Source: Xenorhabdus beddingii (GTDB lineage: Bacteria > Pseudomonadota > Gammaproteobacteria > Enterobacterales > Enterobacteriaceae). From it: a stretch of DNA of 64,000 nt. Position numbers and translations under genes: made by a program. The first letter of the stretch is position 1. Each line of letters opens with the position of its first letter. This document shows, one piece after another, positions 48,065 through 60,300 of the stretch. Location: assembly GCF_002127545.1 (NCBI RefSeq), contig NZ_MUBK01000009.1, forward strand, positions 1-64,000. The letters run 5' to 3'. The notes below the pieces were generated by a model. That model worked only from the letters and a program-made list of their open reading frames with translations, was not told where the DNA came from and did not search any database.

Positions 48065-51000
48065 ATGAATGACCCTGAACAATTAAAAGCATTCCCTTTA
48101 TCGGAAGCGCAAAGCAGTCGCTGGTTTCAATATCAAATAGCCCCAGACAAACGCGGGCAAAATAATAGTGCATTCTGTGCCCGCATTACAGGGTTAACCG
48201 CCGAACGATTAGAAGCAGCTCTCAATAAATTGGTGCAAAGACACCCGATGCTACGGGCAAGTTTTGGCCTATATCACGGTGAACTGGGCTATTGCATCGC
48301 AGAGCAGGCTGAAATCACACTCACTATACATGATGCCCAACATCTCAGCGAAGCAGCACTTCAGCAACGTGTTCAGGACGACTGCTGGCATATTTTTGAT
48401 TTAGCCCATCCACTGCGGATTTACGCCAGTTGGTATCAGTGCAGCCAACAAGAGAGCGTCATGATGCTGACCTTTGATCATCTGGCAGTTGATGGCTGGT
48501 CTTATTGGGTGCTGTTGGATGAACTCGATGCACTGCTCTCTGGAAAACCGCTGGAACCGGCATCGGAACATAGTTTTCATGATTATGTAAAATGGCAGCA
48601 GCAATGGTTAAACAGTGCCGGGGCAAAAAAACAACAGCAATTCTGGCAAAAGACACTGGCCGGCGATTTAGCGATAACACAATGGCCGACTAAAACACAA
48701 TGGCCCACTAAAAACAGTGCCATGCCTGCCACTGGGAAAATTTCTTTATATAAAAAAGTACCTCAATCTTTGGCAAATAAATTACAGGCCCTGACAGCAA
48801 AATATGACAACAGTTTGTTCGCCATTTTTCTGGCTGCCTACCAAATCCTCCTGAATCGTTATACCGGGCAGGATGACATTATTGTCGGCTCGATTATGCC
48901 GGGCCGAGGCCGTGCCCGCTGGGGGAAATTGGTCGGCGAATTTATTAATCCCATCGCCTTGCGCAGCCAAATCAACGGTGAGATGTCGGTGCAAGAACAC
49001 ATTATACAGGCCACGAAAACCGTCAGGCAGGGCATTGAAAACCAGAAATATCCGTTCTCCAAGGTATTGGAACAGCTTCAATTGCAACGTAATGCCGAAG
49101 TGCCCCCCGTTTTTCAAACGGTGATGATATTTCAAAAAGCCAGATACATTGGCGACCTGACTTCACTGTGGATGGCGGAAGAGAATGATGTCACGGTGCG
49201 GTGGGGCAATGCCGATTTGCGGCCTTTTCCCTATCCCTTCTATGCCGATATTCCCGTCCCATTAATGGTGAATGTGCTGGAAGTTGATGATCAAATCCGT
49301 TATGCCTTTTATTACGATACCACGGTATTTGATACTGAATTCATCTCCCAGCTCATGCAAAATCTGTTGAACCTGCTGGCAGCAATGGTTGATGACGAAC
49401 AACAAACCGTTAATCACTTAGCCTTGATGGATGAACCGGCCCGTCAGCAAATCCTCCATGATTTCAATGCGACCGATAAACCCTTTCCACAACATGGGTT
49501 AATCCATCAATTCATCGAACAACAAGTAGAACGCAACCCCACAGCAACGGCATTGCTCTATGAGGATGCACAACTCAGTTACGCGGCATTGAATCAGCGG
49601 GCTAACCAATTGGCTCACGCCCTTGTCAATGCAGGGGTTCACCCTGACGATCGGGTTGCCCTGTGCATGGAGCGCGGTCCGGATATGGTCATTGGCCTGT
49701 TGGGGATCTTAAAGGCCGGTGCCGCTTATGTGCCGCTCGACCCTGACTATCCGGTTGACCGGCTCGCGTATATCCTGTCAGACAGTAAACCGGTGCTCCT
49801 GCTGACCCATCAGGCTTTGCAGGCAAAAGGTCTGCAAGAAAAACAGCCTGTCACCGAAATCCCGATCTGGTTTCTGGATAATCCCAGCGTTCAGGCGGAT
49901 ATCTCCCGCCAGCCCGCTGATAATGTAGACGCCACCCGGCTGGGGCTGACCGCCCGCCATTTGGCCTATGTGCTTTACACCTCCGGCTCGACGGGCTTAC
50001 CCAAAGGGGTTATGGTGGAACATCGGGGTGTGGTGAACCTGCTGCTGGCTATGCAGGAAATATTGCAAACGGATGCCGATGACACCCTGCTTGCTTCCAC
50101 AACCATTGGCTTTGATATCGCCGGGCTGGAACTCTATTTGCCCCTGTTCAGCGGCGGCCGCATGGTTCTGGCTCCTTCACTGGCCGCCAAAGACCCCCAG
50201 CAATTGGTCAAATTGATCTCGTTACATAACATCAACATAGTTCAGGCGACCCCCACTTCCTGGCGGATGTTGCTCGATTCCGGCTGGAGCGGCGCCAACA
50301 TCAAGGCATTAAGCGGCGGAGAAGCATTACCGCTTGAACTGGCCCGGCGTTTAAAGGAAAAGGTCAGTGGCTTGTGGAATCTGTACGGGCCGACCGAAAC
50401 CACCATTTGGTCAACCGCATCCACTAATCTGTTGGCGGAGCCGGACAATTTTCTCTCCCAGACCCAATCTCAAATCACGATTGGCCGCCCGATCGCCAAT
50501 ACCCGAATCTACGTGCTTGACCGACATCATCAGCCGGTTCCGATTGGCGTCACCGGTGAAATTCATATCAGTGGTCTCGGCGTGGCTCGCGGTTACCTGA
50601 ATTTACCTGAATTGACCGCAGAGCGTTTTATTGCCGACCCATTCAGCCCTGATCCTGATGCCCGCCTGTACAAAACCGGCGATCTTGGACGCTGGCTACC
50701 TGATGGCCGCATTGCCTATCTGGGACGCAACGATTTTCAGGTTAAAATTCGCGGATTACGCATTGAGTTAGGTGAGATTGAAGCCTCCCTGCTCCAGTGC
50801 CCTGATATTCGGGAAGCGGTAGTCGTTGCCCGTGAATATGAGACCGGAGATACACGGCTGGTCGCCTATGTCACCCCCAATAAAGATAGCTCCCCCACTA
50901 TTGCTCAATTGCGCGGACAATTGAGCAGGCATCTTGCTGATTACATGATCCCGAGCGCATTTGTGATGATGGAGGCGTTTCCTCTCTCCCCCAATGGCAA

Positions 51001-51343
51001 ACTCGATCGCAAGGCATTGCCAGCCCCGGATCACTCCGCCATGTCCACCCGTGAATATGTTGCCCCGGAAAGCGAAACCGAAGAACAGTTGGCCGCCATT
51101 TGGCAGGCATTATTGGGATTAGACCGGATAAGCCGCCATGACAATTTCTTCGAATTGGGCGGTCATTCCCTGCTGGTGCTACAGCTACAGTCCCAGATCA
51201 AAAAAGCCTTTGATGTTGAATTGTCCATTCATCAACTGTTTTCACACCCAACCCTTTGTCAGCTTGAAGAATGCATTATCGACTCTCTATTACTGCAATT
51301 TGATGCAGAGTCGCTGCAAGATGTTTATAAATCAATGAATTAA
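48065..51343 (+). CDS. paxA: One-module NRPS, Cstart-A(Gly)-T (PaxA-like)
   Basis: The protein has 1092 residues. The C domain (about 10-440) opens FPLSEAQSSRWFQYQIAPDK and has DHLAVDG (138-144) in place of HHxxxDG: the first His is Asp, while the second, catalytic His139 remains. It should condense a fatty acyl group with the first amino acid. The A domain (about 480-985) shows FDIAGLELY, VQATPTSWR, ALSGGEA and LYGPTETTIWS, giving D-I-L-Q-L-G-L-I-W-K, the standard Gly code. The carrier Ser is near 1035. There is no termination domain, so the acyl-Gly passes to the next protein, whose gene starts 36 bases downstream. PAX lipopeptides carry an N-acylated Gly, which agrees. A duplicated 18-base unit (48677-48712) encodes TQWPTK twice. 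Confidence 0.87.
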   Translation: MNDPEQLKAFPLSEAQSSRWFQYQIAPDKRGQNNSAFCARITGLTAERLEAALNKLVQRHPMLRASFGLYHGELGYCIAEQAEITLTIHDAQHLSEAALQQRVQDDCWHIFDLAHPLRIYASWYQCSQQESVMMLTFDHLAVDGWSYWVLLDELDALLSGKPLEPASEHSFHDYVKWQQQWLNSAGAKKQQQFWQKTLAGDLAITQWPTKTQWPTKNSAMPATGKISLYKKVPQSLANKLQALTAKYDNSLFAIFLAAYQILLNRYTGQDDIIVGSIMPGRGRARWGKLVGEFINPIALRSQINGEMSVQEHIIQATKTVRQGIENQKYPFSKVLEQLQLQRNAEVPPVFQTVMIFQKARYIGDLTSLWMAEENDVTVRWGNADLRPFPYPFYADIPVPLMVNVLEVDDQIRYAFYYDTTVFDTEFISQLMQNLLNLLAAMVDDEQQTVNHLALMDEPARQQILHDFNATDKPFPQHGLIHQFIEQQVERNPTATALLYEDAQLSYAALNQRANQLAHALVNAGVHPDDRVALCMERGPDMVIGLLGILKAGAAYVPLDPDYPVDRLAYILSDSKPVLLLTHQALQAKGLQEKQPVTEIPIWFLDNPSVQADISRQPADNVDATRLGLTARHLAYVLYTSGSTGLPKGVMVEHRGVVNLLLAMQEILQTDADDTLLASTTIGFDIAGLELYLPLFSGGRMVLAPSLAAKDPQQLVKLISLHNINIVQATPTSWRMLLDSGWSGANIKALSGGEALPLELARRLKEKVSGLWNLYGPTETTIWSTASTNLLAEPDNFLSQTQSQITIGRPIANTRIYVLDRHHQPVPIGVTGEIHISGLGVARGYLNLPELTAERFIADPFSPDPDARLYKTGDLGRWLPDGRIAYLGRNDFQVKIRGLRIELGEIEASLLQCPDIREAVVVAREYETGDTRLVAYVTPNKDSSPTIAQLRGQLSRHLADYMIPSAFVMMEAFPLSPNGKLDRKALPAPDHSAMSTREYVAPESETEEQLAAIWQALLGLDRISRHDNFFELGGHSLLVLQLQSQIKKAFDVELSIHQLFSHPTLCQLEECIIDSLLLQFDAESLQDVYKSMN
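48677..48712 (+). repeat. In-frame tandem repeat, 18 bp x 2 (paxA C domain)
   Basis: The unit ACACAATGGCCGACTAAA occurs twice with one change and encodes TQWPTK TQWPTK after the GDLAI segment, in the loop that precedes the second half of the C domain. Confidence 0.9.
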
Positions 51344-51379
51344 GCCTTATTTTATCTTGTTTTAAATGGTGATAACTAA

Positions 51380-54300
51380 ATGAATAATAATGATATTTCA
51401 TCTCTACCATTAGCTGAACGCAGAAGATTACTTGAGTTAGCCAAATCGGCGAAATTGACCCGCCAGTCTACTCAGAAAGCAGCAATCATGCCCCAACCCC
51501 GCGATAATGGCATTCCATTATCCTGGGCACAGCAGCGGTTATGGTTCCTTGCCCAATTAGATCCTGCCGCGCAAACGGCCTACCACATGTCAGCGGGTTT
51601 GAACTTACGCGGCAAACTGAACCTGAATGCTCTGCAAGCCGCATTGGATCGTATTGTGGCCCGTCATGAAATTCTGCGCACGACTATCGTGACGGTAGAG
51701 GACGAAGCACAGCAAATCATTCACGAGGCAAATTGGGGTTTCCCGCTGATCCAAGAAGATTTCAGTCAGCTATTTTCAGGGCAGGACTGTGATTCAGGAC
51801 AGAATAATGTTTCAGAACAGAACAATATTTCAGGACAGAACAATACATCAGAACAACAAGCAGCGATTGAAAAAATTGCTTACCTTGAGGCAAACCGTCC
51901 CTTTGATTTTGTCAATGGCCCTTTGGTGCGGGGACGATTGCTAAAACTGGCAGAAGATCAACATATCCTGCTGTTGACCCAACATCATATTATTTCAGAT
52001 GGCTGGTCAGTCAGTGTCTTTATGCAGGAGTTATCCACCCTTTATCACGCATTCAGCCAAGGGCTGCCAGATCCCATGCCCGCCCTGACAATTCAGTATG
52101 CTGATTATGTTCTCTGGCAGAAAAAGGGGTTACAGGGCGAAGGGTTACAGGGACAGATGCTGGAAAAACAGGTGGCATTCTGGCGTAACACGCTACAAGG
52201 CGCTCCCGCCCTGCTGGATATTCCCACGGATCGGCCACGTCCGGCGAAACAAAGCTATACCGGCGGACGCGTCAATATTACGCTCCCGCCCGCATTGCAG
52301 GCCGGTTTAAAAGAACTCAGCCAGCGTCACGGCACCACCTTGTTCATGACATTGTTGGCAGGATGGGCGACACTGCTTGCGCGCCTCAGTGGTCAGGATG
52401 ATCTGGTTATCGGCACCCCTACCGCCAATCGTCAACAAGCTGAATTGACCCCTTTGATTGGCTTTTTCGCCAATACATTGGCATTACGGGTACAACTGCA
52501 TGATAACCCCAGTGTCAGTGAACTTCTGGCACAGGTGAAAGCACAGGCACTGAACGCATTCGCCCATCAGGACTTGCCGTTCGAACAACTGGTCGAAGCC
52601 TTGCAGCCCCCGCGCAGCCTGAGCCACAGTCCCATCTTTCAGGTTATGCTGGCAACCAATAATACGCCGGGACAACGGCATTTCGAGCTGCCGGGCTTGG
52701 TGCTGGATGAGCGGCCATTAATCAGGGACAGCGCTTATTTTGATCTGACATTAACGCTGGATGAAACTGAAAATGGTTTAGTCGGTGATCTGGAATATGC
52801 CCGTGATCTGTTTGACCACGCCACGATTGAACGCATGGTCAGCCACTTATACACCCTACTGTCAGCCATGGCGGCAGATGAGACCCAACGGGTCGCTGAA
52901 CTGCCGCTGATGACTTCTCAACAGCACAAGCAATTACTGGTGGATTTCAACGACACCGCGTTGGACTATCCGCAGGAGACACTGATCCATCAACTGTTTG
53001 AACAACAAGCTGAGTCGATGCCTGATGCCATCGCCTTGGTATATCAAGAGACTCAACTGAGCTATGCGGAGCTGAACCAGCGTGCCAACCAACTGGCACA
53101 CAGCTTGATTGCCTTTGGCATCCGCCCGGATGATCGGGTGGCCCTGTGTGTGGAACGCAGCCCGGAGATGATCATTGGTATGTTGGGTATCCTCAAGGCG
53201 GGGGCGGGTTATGTTCCGTTTGATCCGGAATATCCCGCCGAACGGTTGGCTTATCAATTGTCGGACAGCACCCCGAGGCTACTGCTGACTCAACAGCACT
53301 TACAGGCGCGTTTGCCGGTGACCGAAATCCCGCTCTGGTGGCTGGATGATGAAAATCATCACAATACCGTGGCACAACAGCCAACCCATAATCCCGACGC
53401 CGGTCAATTGGGGCTGATGCCACATCATCTGGCCTATATTATTTATACCTCTGGTTCGACCGGACTTCCCAAAGGGGTCATGCTTGAACACCGCAATGTC
53501 GTCAATTTTATCCATGCCCAACATCTGATCAGCCAGCCCCAGCCGGGGGATCGCATCCTGCAATTTGCGACCATGGCATTTGATACGTCAGTGTCGGATA
53601 TTTTCCCGACACTGGCCGCCGGAGCGACCTTAGTGCTGCGCCCTGCGCATGTCCGTGTCCCGGATGCCGAATTCATTGACTTCTTGCATCAGCAAAAAAT
53701 CACCATTATGGATATCCCCACCGCGTTCTGGCATCAGTGGGTGCAGGAGATGAAAGCTGATCGCACGGGGTTCAGTCCTTACCTCAATACCGTTATTGTC
53801 GGCGGGGAAAAAGCAGAATACCGCCACTGGGTGGATTGGCAATCGCTGCCAGAAACGCAATTCTGCCGTTGGATCAATACCTATGGCCCCACTGAAACCA
53901 CCGTCATTGTCACCTCACTGGGGCTGGATGGCGGGCACGCGGCTGAAATTGCGCATCACATTCCGATTGGCCGTCCCAATGCCAACTCCCGCATTTATAT
54001 TCTCGACTCCCTCGGCCAACCTGTTCCCATCGGTGTCAGCGGAGAAATTCATATTGGGGGGGCCGGTGTTGCCCGGGGTTACTTGAACAGGCCAGAACTG
54101 ACCGCAGAGCGTTTCGTCGCTGACCCATTCAGTGAAAAACCCGCTGCCCGCATGTACAAAAGCGGTGATTTGGGACGCTGGTTGCCAAACGGGACGATTG
54201 AATATCTGGGGCGCAATGATTTTCAGGTCAAGCTGCGCGGTTTCCGGATTGAATTGGGGGAAGTGGAAGCCCAACTGGCGGCTTGCGCAGGCGTCAAAGA

Positions 54301-57300
54301 TGTGGTTGTTATGGCCAGAGAGGAAGCCAGCGGTGACAAACGTCTGGTCGCCTACCTGATCCCTCAGCCTGATATCACGCTCACGCCTGCCCATCTGCGT
54401 GAACAACTGAGCACGCACCTGATGGAGCACATGATCCCCAGTGCATTTGTCATACTGGATGCTTTCCCTCTGACCGGTAGTGGGAAGTTGGATCGCAACG
54501 CCTTGCCGGCCCCCGATCGAGCCGCCATTGCCAGCCGTGAATACACCGCCCCACAAGGGGCAATCGAACAGAAACTGGCAGAAGTCTGGCAATCCCTGTT
54601 GGGAATAGAGCAAGTAGGACGCCACGACAACTTTTTTGAGCTGGGCGGACATTCTCTATTGACCGTGCAAATGGCTTCCCGTTTACATCATGTTCTCAAT
54701 ATGACCGTGGACTTGCAGGATCTGTTCACCCGCCCGGTATTGTCAGATTTGGCGCAATCACTGAGCACCGCCAACCCATCAGGCCCTCAATCCACGCCAC
54801 CGTTGATCTTGCCGGTCAGCCGGCAGCAAGCACTGCCGCTATCCTGGGCGCAACAACGCCTGTGGTTCCTGGCACAGCTAGATCCTGCGGCTCAAACGGC
54901 CTATCACATCTCTGGCGGAATGCGTCTGAAAGGCCACCTGAACCAGGCAGCGCTTCAAGCTACGCTGGACAGAATTGTGGCTCGCCATGAAATTCTGCGC
55001 ACGACCATTAAAGTCATTGAGGGTACTGCCCGGCAAATCATTGCCGATGCCGATCGGGGTTTCGATTTGACGATCAAAGATCTCAGCCAGCTTACTGAGG
55101 CAGAAAAACAGGCGGCCATTGATGATGCCTCCCGGTTTGAAACCCATCATCCTTTTGATTTTGCATTGGAGCCGTTGATACGGGGTCAACTGCTGAAACT
55201 CGCAGAAGATGAGCATGTGATGCTATTGACCCAGCACCATATGATTTCGGATGGCTGGTCACTGAATGTCCTGATGAATGAACTGTCCACGCTCTACCGC
55301 GCTTTCCATCAGGGGCTGGATGATCCCCTGCCGGCAATGACGCTGCAATATGCTGACTATGCCCTTTGGCAACGGCAATGGTTGCAAGGTGAAGTGTTGG
55401 AAAAACAGGTGAATTTCTGGCGCAATGCACTGCAGGACGCACCGGTTTTGCTCGAGTTGCCTACGGACAAAGCTCGCCCTGCGGTACAAAGTTATCGCGG
55501 TGGTCAAGTGATATTCACCCTTTCCCCCGCCTTGAGTGAAGAATTGAAAGCGCTGGGCCAGCGTCATGGTTCCACCCTGTTCATGACATTGCTGGCAGCC
55601 TGGTCTATTTTGCTTTCCCGCATCAGTGGGCAACGGGATATTGTGATTGGCACACCGGTTGCCAACCGGCAACACAGCGAACTGGAGCCGCTGATCGGTT
55701 TCTTCGCCAATACACTGGCACTCAGGGTTAAACTGGAAGATAACCCCAGCGTTAGCGCGTTATTGGCCCAAGTAAAAACTCATGCATTGGCAGCCTATGT
55801 CCATCAGGATCTGCCATTCGAGCAACTGGTCGAAGCCCTGCAACCCCCACGCAGCCTGAGTCACAGTCCGGTTTTTCAGGTGATGCTCGCACTGGATAAC
55901 ACGCCAATCCAGCAATCTCTTGAGTTATCGGGTTTAGTCCTGGATGAACTGCCCTTCACGCGGAAAAGTACCCATTTCGACCTGTCACTTTCCATGAATG
56001 ATAGCGATAAGGGATTAGTCGGCGAATTGGAATATGCCAGTGATCTGTTTGAACATGCCAGCATTGAGCGTCTGGCCAGCTACCTGAATACCCTGCTGGA
56101 GGCGATGGTTGAAGATGATTCACGGCGGGTGGAAGAGTTACCGCTGCTACAACCGCAACAACGCAGCCAGTTATTGGCGGATTTCAATGAGACGGCACTG
56201 ACCTATCCACAAGATCAGCTCATCCACCAACTGTTTGAGCAACAAGTGGTACGGACGCCGGATGCGATAGCATTAGAGTTTGGTGATAGCCGACTGAGTT
56301 ACGCCGAATTGAACCAACATGCCAACCAACTGGCTCATTATCTGATGGCATCCGGCGTGCGGCCTGATGATCGTATCGCTATCTGCGTCGATCGCAGTCT
56401 GGATATGATCATTGGCTTGTATGCGATCCTCAAAGCCGGTGCGGGTTATCTTCCCCTCGACCCGGAATACCCCACTGAACGGCTGGTTTACCAGCTATCA
56501 GACAGCCAGCCCGCTTTATTGCTGACGCAACACCATTTACAGGATCGGCTGCCAGTACCGGTGCCGGTCTTGCTGCTGGATGATGCCGACCATCGCACCA
56601 TGATGGCGCAACAACCCCGCCATAATCCTGATCCCCGCCAAATGGGGCTACAGCCACATCATCTGGCTTATGTTATTTATACCTCCGGCTCAACCGGCCA
56701 GCCCAAGGGGGTGATGCTGGAACACTGCAATGTGGTGAACTTTATTCATGCCCAGCGCCAGACCAGCGAGCCGCAATCAGGTGATCGCATCCTGCAATTT
56801 GCGACGGTGGCCTTTGACACCTCCGTGTCTGATATTTTCCCTACCCTCGCATCAGGTGCCACGCTGGTTCTGCGTCCTCCACATCTCAGAATACCGGATA
56901 TGACTTTTGTCGCGTTCCTGCGTGAACAGAAGATCACCATCCTGGATATGCCAACCGCTTTCTGGCACCACTGGGTACAGGAAATGATGGCCGGCCGCAG
57001 TGGTTTTAGTCCCTATCTGCATACCATTATTGTGGGGGGTGAAAAAGCGGAATACCGCCATTTAATCAATTGGTTGTCGAGTTCAGAAACCCAATCCTGC
57101 CGCTGGATTAATTCCTATGGCCCGACAGAAGCCACGGTTATTGCGACCACCTTAGCGATAAATGGCAAAGATTCGCCTGAGCTGAATGGGGCAAATGGGG
57201 CCATTCCGATTGGTTACCCGCTGCCAAATACCCGTATTTATATTCTGGATACGCACGGTCAGCCGGTTCCCATCGGTGTCAGTGGCGAAATTCATATTGG

Positions 57301-60300
57301 CGGTGCCGGTGTTGCCCGTGGTTATCTGAACCGACCCGATTTGACGGCTGAGAAATTTATTCCTGACCCTTTCAGTGAGCAACCCGATGCCCGTCTGTAT
57401 AAAACCGGCGATTTGGGTCGCTGGCGGCCAAATGGTGCCATTGACTATCTGGGCCGCAATGATTTTCAGGTCAAGATCCGGGGTTTCCGCATTGAACCGG
57501 GCGAAATCGAGGCCAGATTGGTGCAATGTCACGGCGTGCATGAAGCGATCGTGCTTGCCCGTGAAAATCACCTTGTCGCTTATGTGATCCCCAAACCCGG
57601 CGCTGCACTCGTGCCGGCAACCCTGCGCCAACAACTCGCACAACATCTCACTGAGTATATGCTGCCCAGTGCCTTTGTGACCCTCGATGCTTTCCCGCTG
57701 ACCCCCAATGGCAAAATCAACCGTCAGGCATTGCCGGCACCCGATCAGGCCGCAGTCGTCATGCGTGGCTACGCAGCGCCCGCCAATGAAACAGAAACAG
57801 CACTGGCGGAAATCTGGCAAGGGTTATTGGGATTGGAGAAAATCGGTCGTTATGACCATTTCTTTGAACTGGGCGGTCATTCGCTGATGGTCGTCAGCCT
57901 GCTCGAACGGCTGCGCCATCAAGGCTGGGATCTTGATATCCGTGCCGTGTTCTCCACCCCTGTACTGGCTGAAATGGCGAAAGCCATGCAGGCGACACAG
58001 AATCATGCCACCCACTTCATTGTGCCGCCCAATCTCATCCCTGACGGCTGTACTGCCATCACACCGGATATGCTGCCGCTGGTCTCCCTGTCACAAAACG
58101 AGATTGATACCCTTGCTGACGCCATACCCGGTGGCTGTGCCAACATTCAGGATATCTATCCGCTCGCACCGCTACAGGAAGGCATTCTGTTCCACAACCT
58201 GCGGCAAACACAGGGCGATACTTATTTGTTACGCCAGTTGTTCGCATTTGATACCCGTGATCGCCTCGATACTTTCCTCGCAGCCTTGCAGCAGATCATT
58301 GACCGCCACGATATTCTGCGCACCGCAGCCTATTGGCAGGGATTGACCCAACCGATGCAAGTTGTTTATCGCCATGCACCGCTGCCCATGAATGAACTCA
58401 CTCTGCCGATGGCAGAAAATGCAATGGAGGAAGGGCAGGCAAACGAAAGCACCGAAGCACTATTACATCGCCTGACCGACCCTCGCACAGTACGCATGGA
58501 TTTGACCCAAGCGCCATTGCTGGCCGCTTATATTGCCCAAGATCCGGAATCAGGACAGTGGTTGCTTTCCTTGTTGAACCACCATTTAGTTTGTGACCAT
58601 CTGTCGCTGGAAATCATCTCTCATGAAGTGAAAGCGCTGATGTTAGGAGAGGGTGACCGTCTGCCGGCTCCCCTGCCTTACCGTAATTTCATCGCCCAAC
58701 TCCGCAATGTGCCGCAGGAAGTCCATCAAGCCTATTTCCAGACGCTATTGGGTGACGTGGATGAGCCGACCCTGCCGTTTGGATTGCATGACACCCAGAG
58801 TGGTCATCAGGATGAAAGCCAGCATAACGCAATCGCAGAAGATATCCTGCCCCTCGACAGTGAGCTGGCTCACCGTCTGCGTGACTGCGCCCGTCAACAA
58901 GGCATGAATGCGGCGGTGCTGTTCCATGTCGCATGGGCACAGGTCTTGGCACGATGCAGTGGACGTGATGATGTCGTGTTCGGGACGGTTCTGCTGGGAC
59001 GTTTACAAGGGGGCGCCGGCGCTTCCCAAGTCTTGGGAATGTTTATCAATACCCTGCCCATCCGCGTCCGGTTACAGGCATGTACCGTTCAACAGGTCGT
59101 ACAGGAAACTTACCAACAGCTCACTGAATTACTGGATCACGAACAGGCCCCCTTGGCCGTTGCCCAGCGTTGCAGCGGCATTCAGGCACCGATGCCGCTG
59201 TTTAGCAGCCTGCTCAACTTCCGCCATAGCCCACGCGATGAAACCTCTTCCACATCACAGGCTTGGGAAGGTATACAAATCCTCAGTGATGAAGAACGCA
59301 GTAACTACCCACTCTCGTTGGATGTGGATGATTTTGACGACGGATTTTCTCTCACCACACAATGCAGCCAGCACATTAATCCGGCTCGGATCAATGCCCA
59401 CATGAATACCGCCCTGAAAGGGCTTGTCGCCGCACTGCAACACGCGCCAGAAAAAATGGTTGAAACAATCGATACCCTGGCACCGGCAGAACGCACTCAA
59501 TTACTGGAAGACTTTAACGCTACGGCCATCGCTTATCCACAAGATTGCCTGATCCATCAACTACTTGAACAACAAGCAGAACGGACACCGGATGCCATCG
59601 CGTTGATATTTGGTGAGAGCCAACTGAGTTATGCGCAACTTAACCATCGCGCCAATCAACTGGCTCATCAGTTGATCGCATCCGGCGTGCGGCCGGATGA
59701 TCGGGTGGCCATTTGTGCCGACCGCAGTCTGGATATGATCATCGGCATGTACGGCATTCTCAAGGCCGGTGCGGGATATGTTCCGCTTGACCCGGAATAT
59801 CCCGCTGAACGGCTGGCCTATCAGTTGTCGGACAGCCAGCCCGCGTTATTGCTGACGCAACAACATTTGCAGGCACACCTGCCGATACACCCGATCCCGG
59901 TCTGGTTGTTGGATGATCAACATAATCGGGATAGCGTGGCACAACAACCTGTCCATAATCCTGATGCCCGTCAATTAGGGCTGCAACCGCACCATCTGGC
60001 CTATATCATTTACACTTCCGGCTCGACCGGAATGCCTAAAGGTGTCATGCTGGAACACCGCAATGTGGTGAATTTTATCCATGCCCAACGCCAAACCAGC
60101 GAACCCCGATTAGGTGATCGCATCCTGCAATTTGCGACGGTGGCATTTGATACTTCGGTGTCTGATATTTTCCCCACTCTTGCATCAGGTGCCACACTGG
60201 TTCTGCGTCCGCCTCATATCCGAATACCGGATATCACTTTTGTCACTTTCCTGCGGGAACAGAAAATCACCATCATGGATATGCCGACCGCTTTCTGGCA

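Noticed and set aside
53915-54652. Long minus-strand open frames in the PaxB-like gene (also 57152-57820)
   Set aside because: They repeat at the same position in successive modules and oppose conserved A8-A10 and carrier motifs, so they are shadows.
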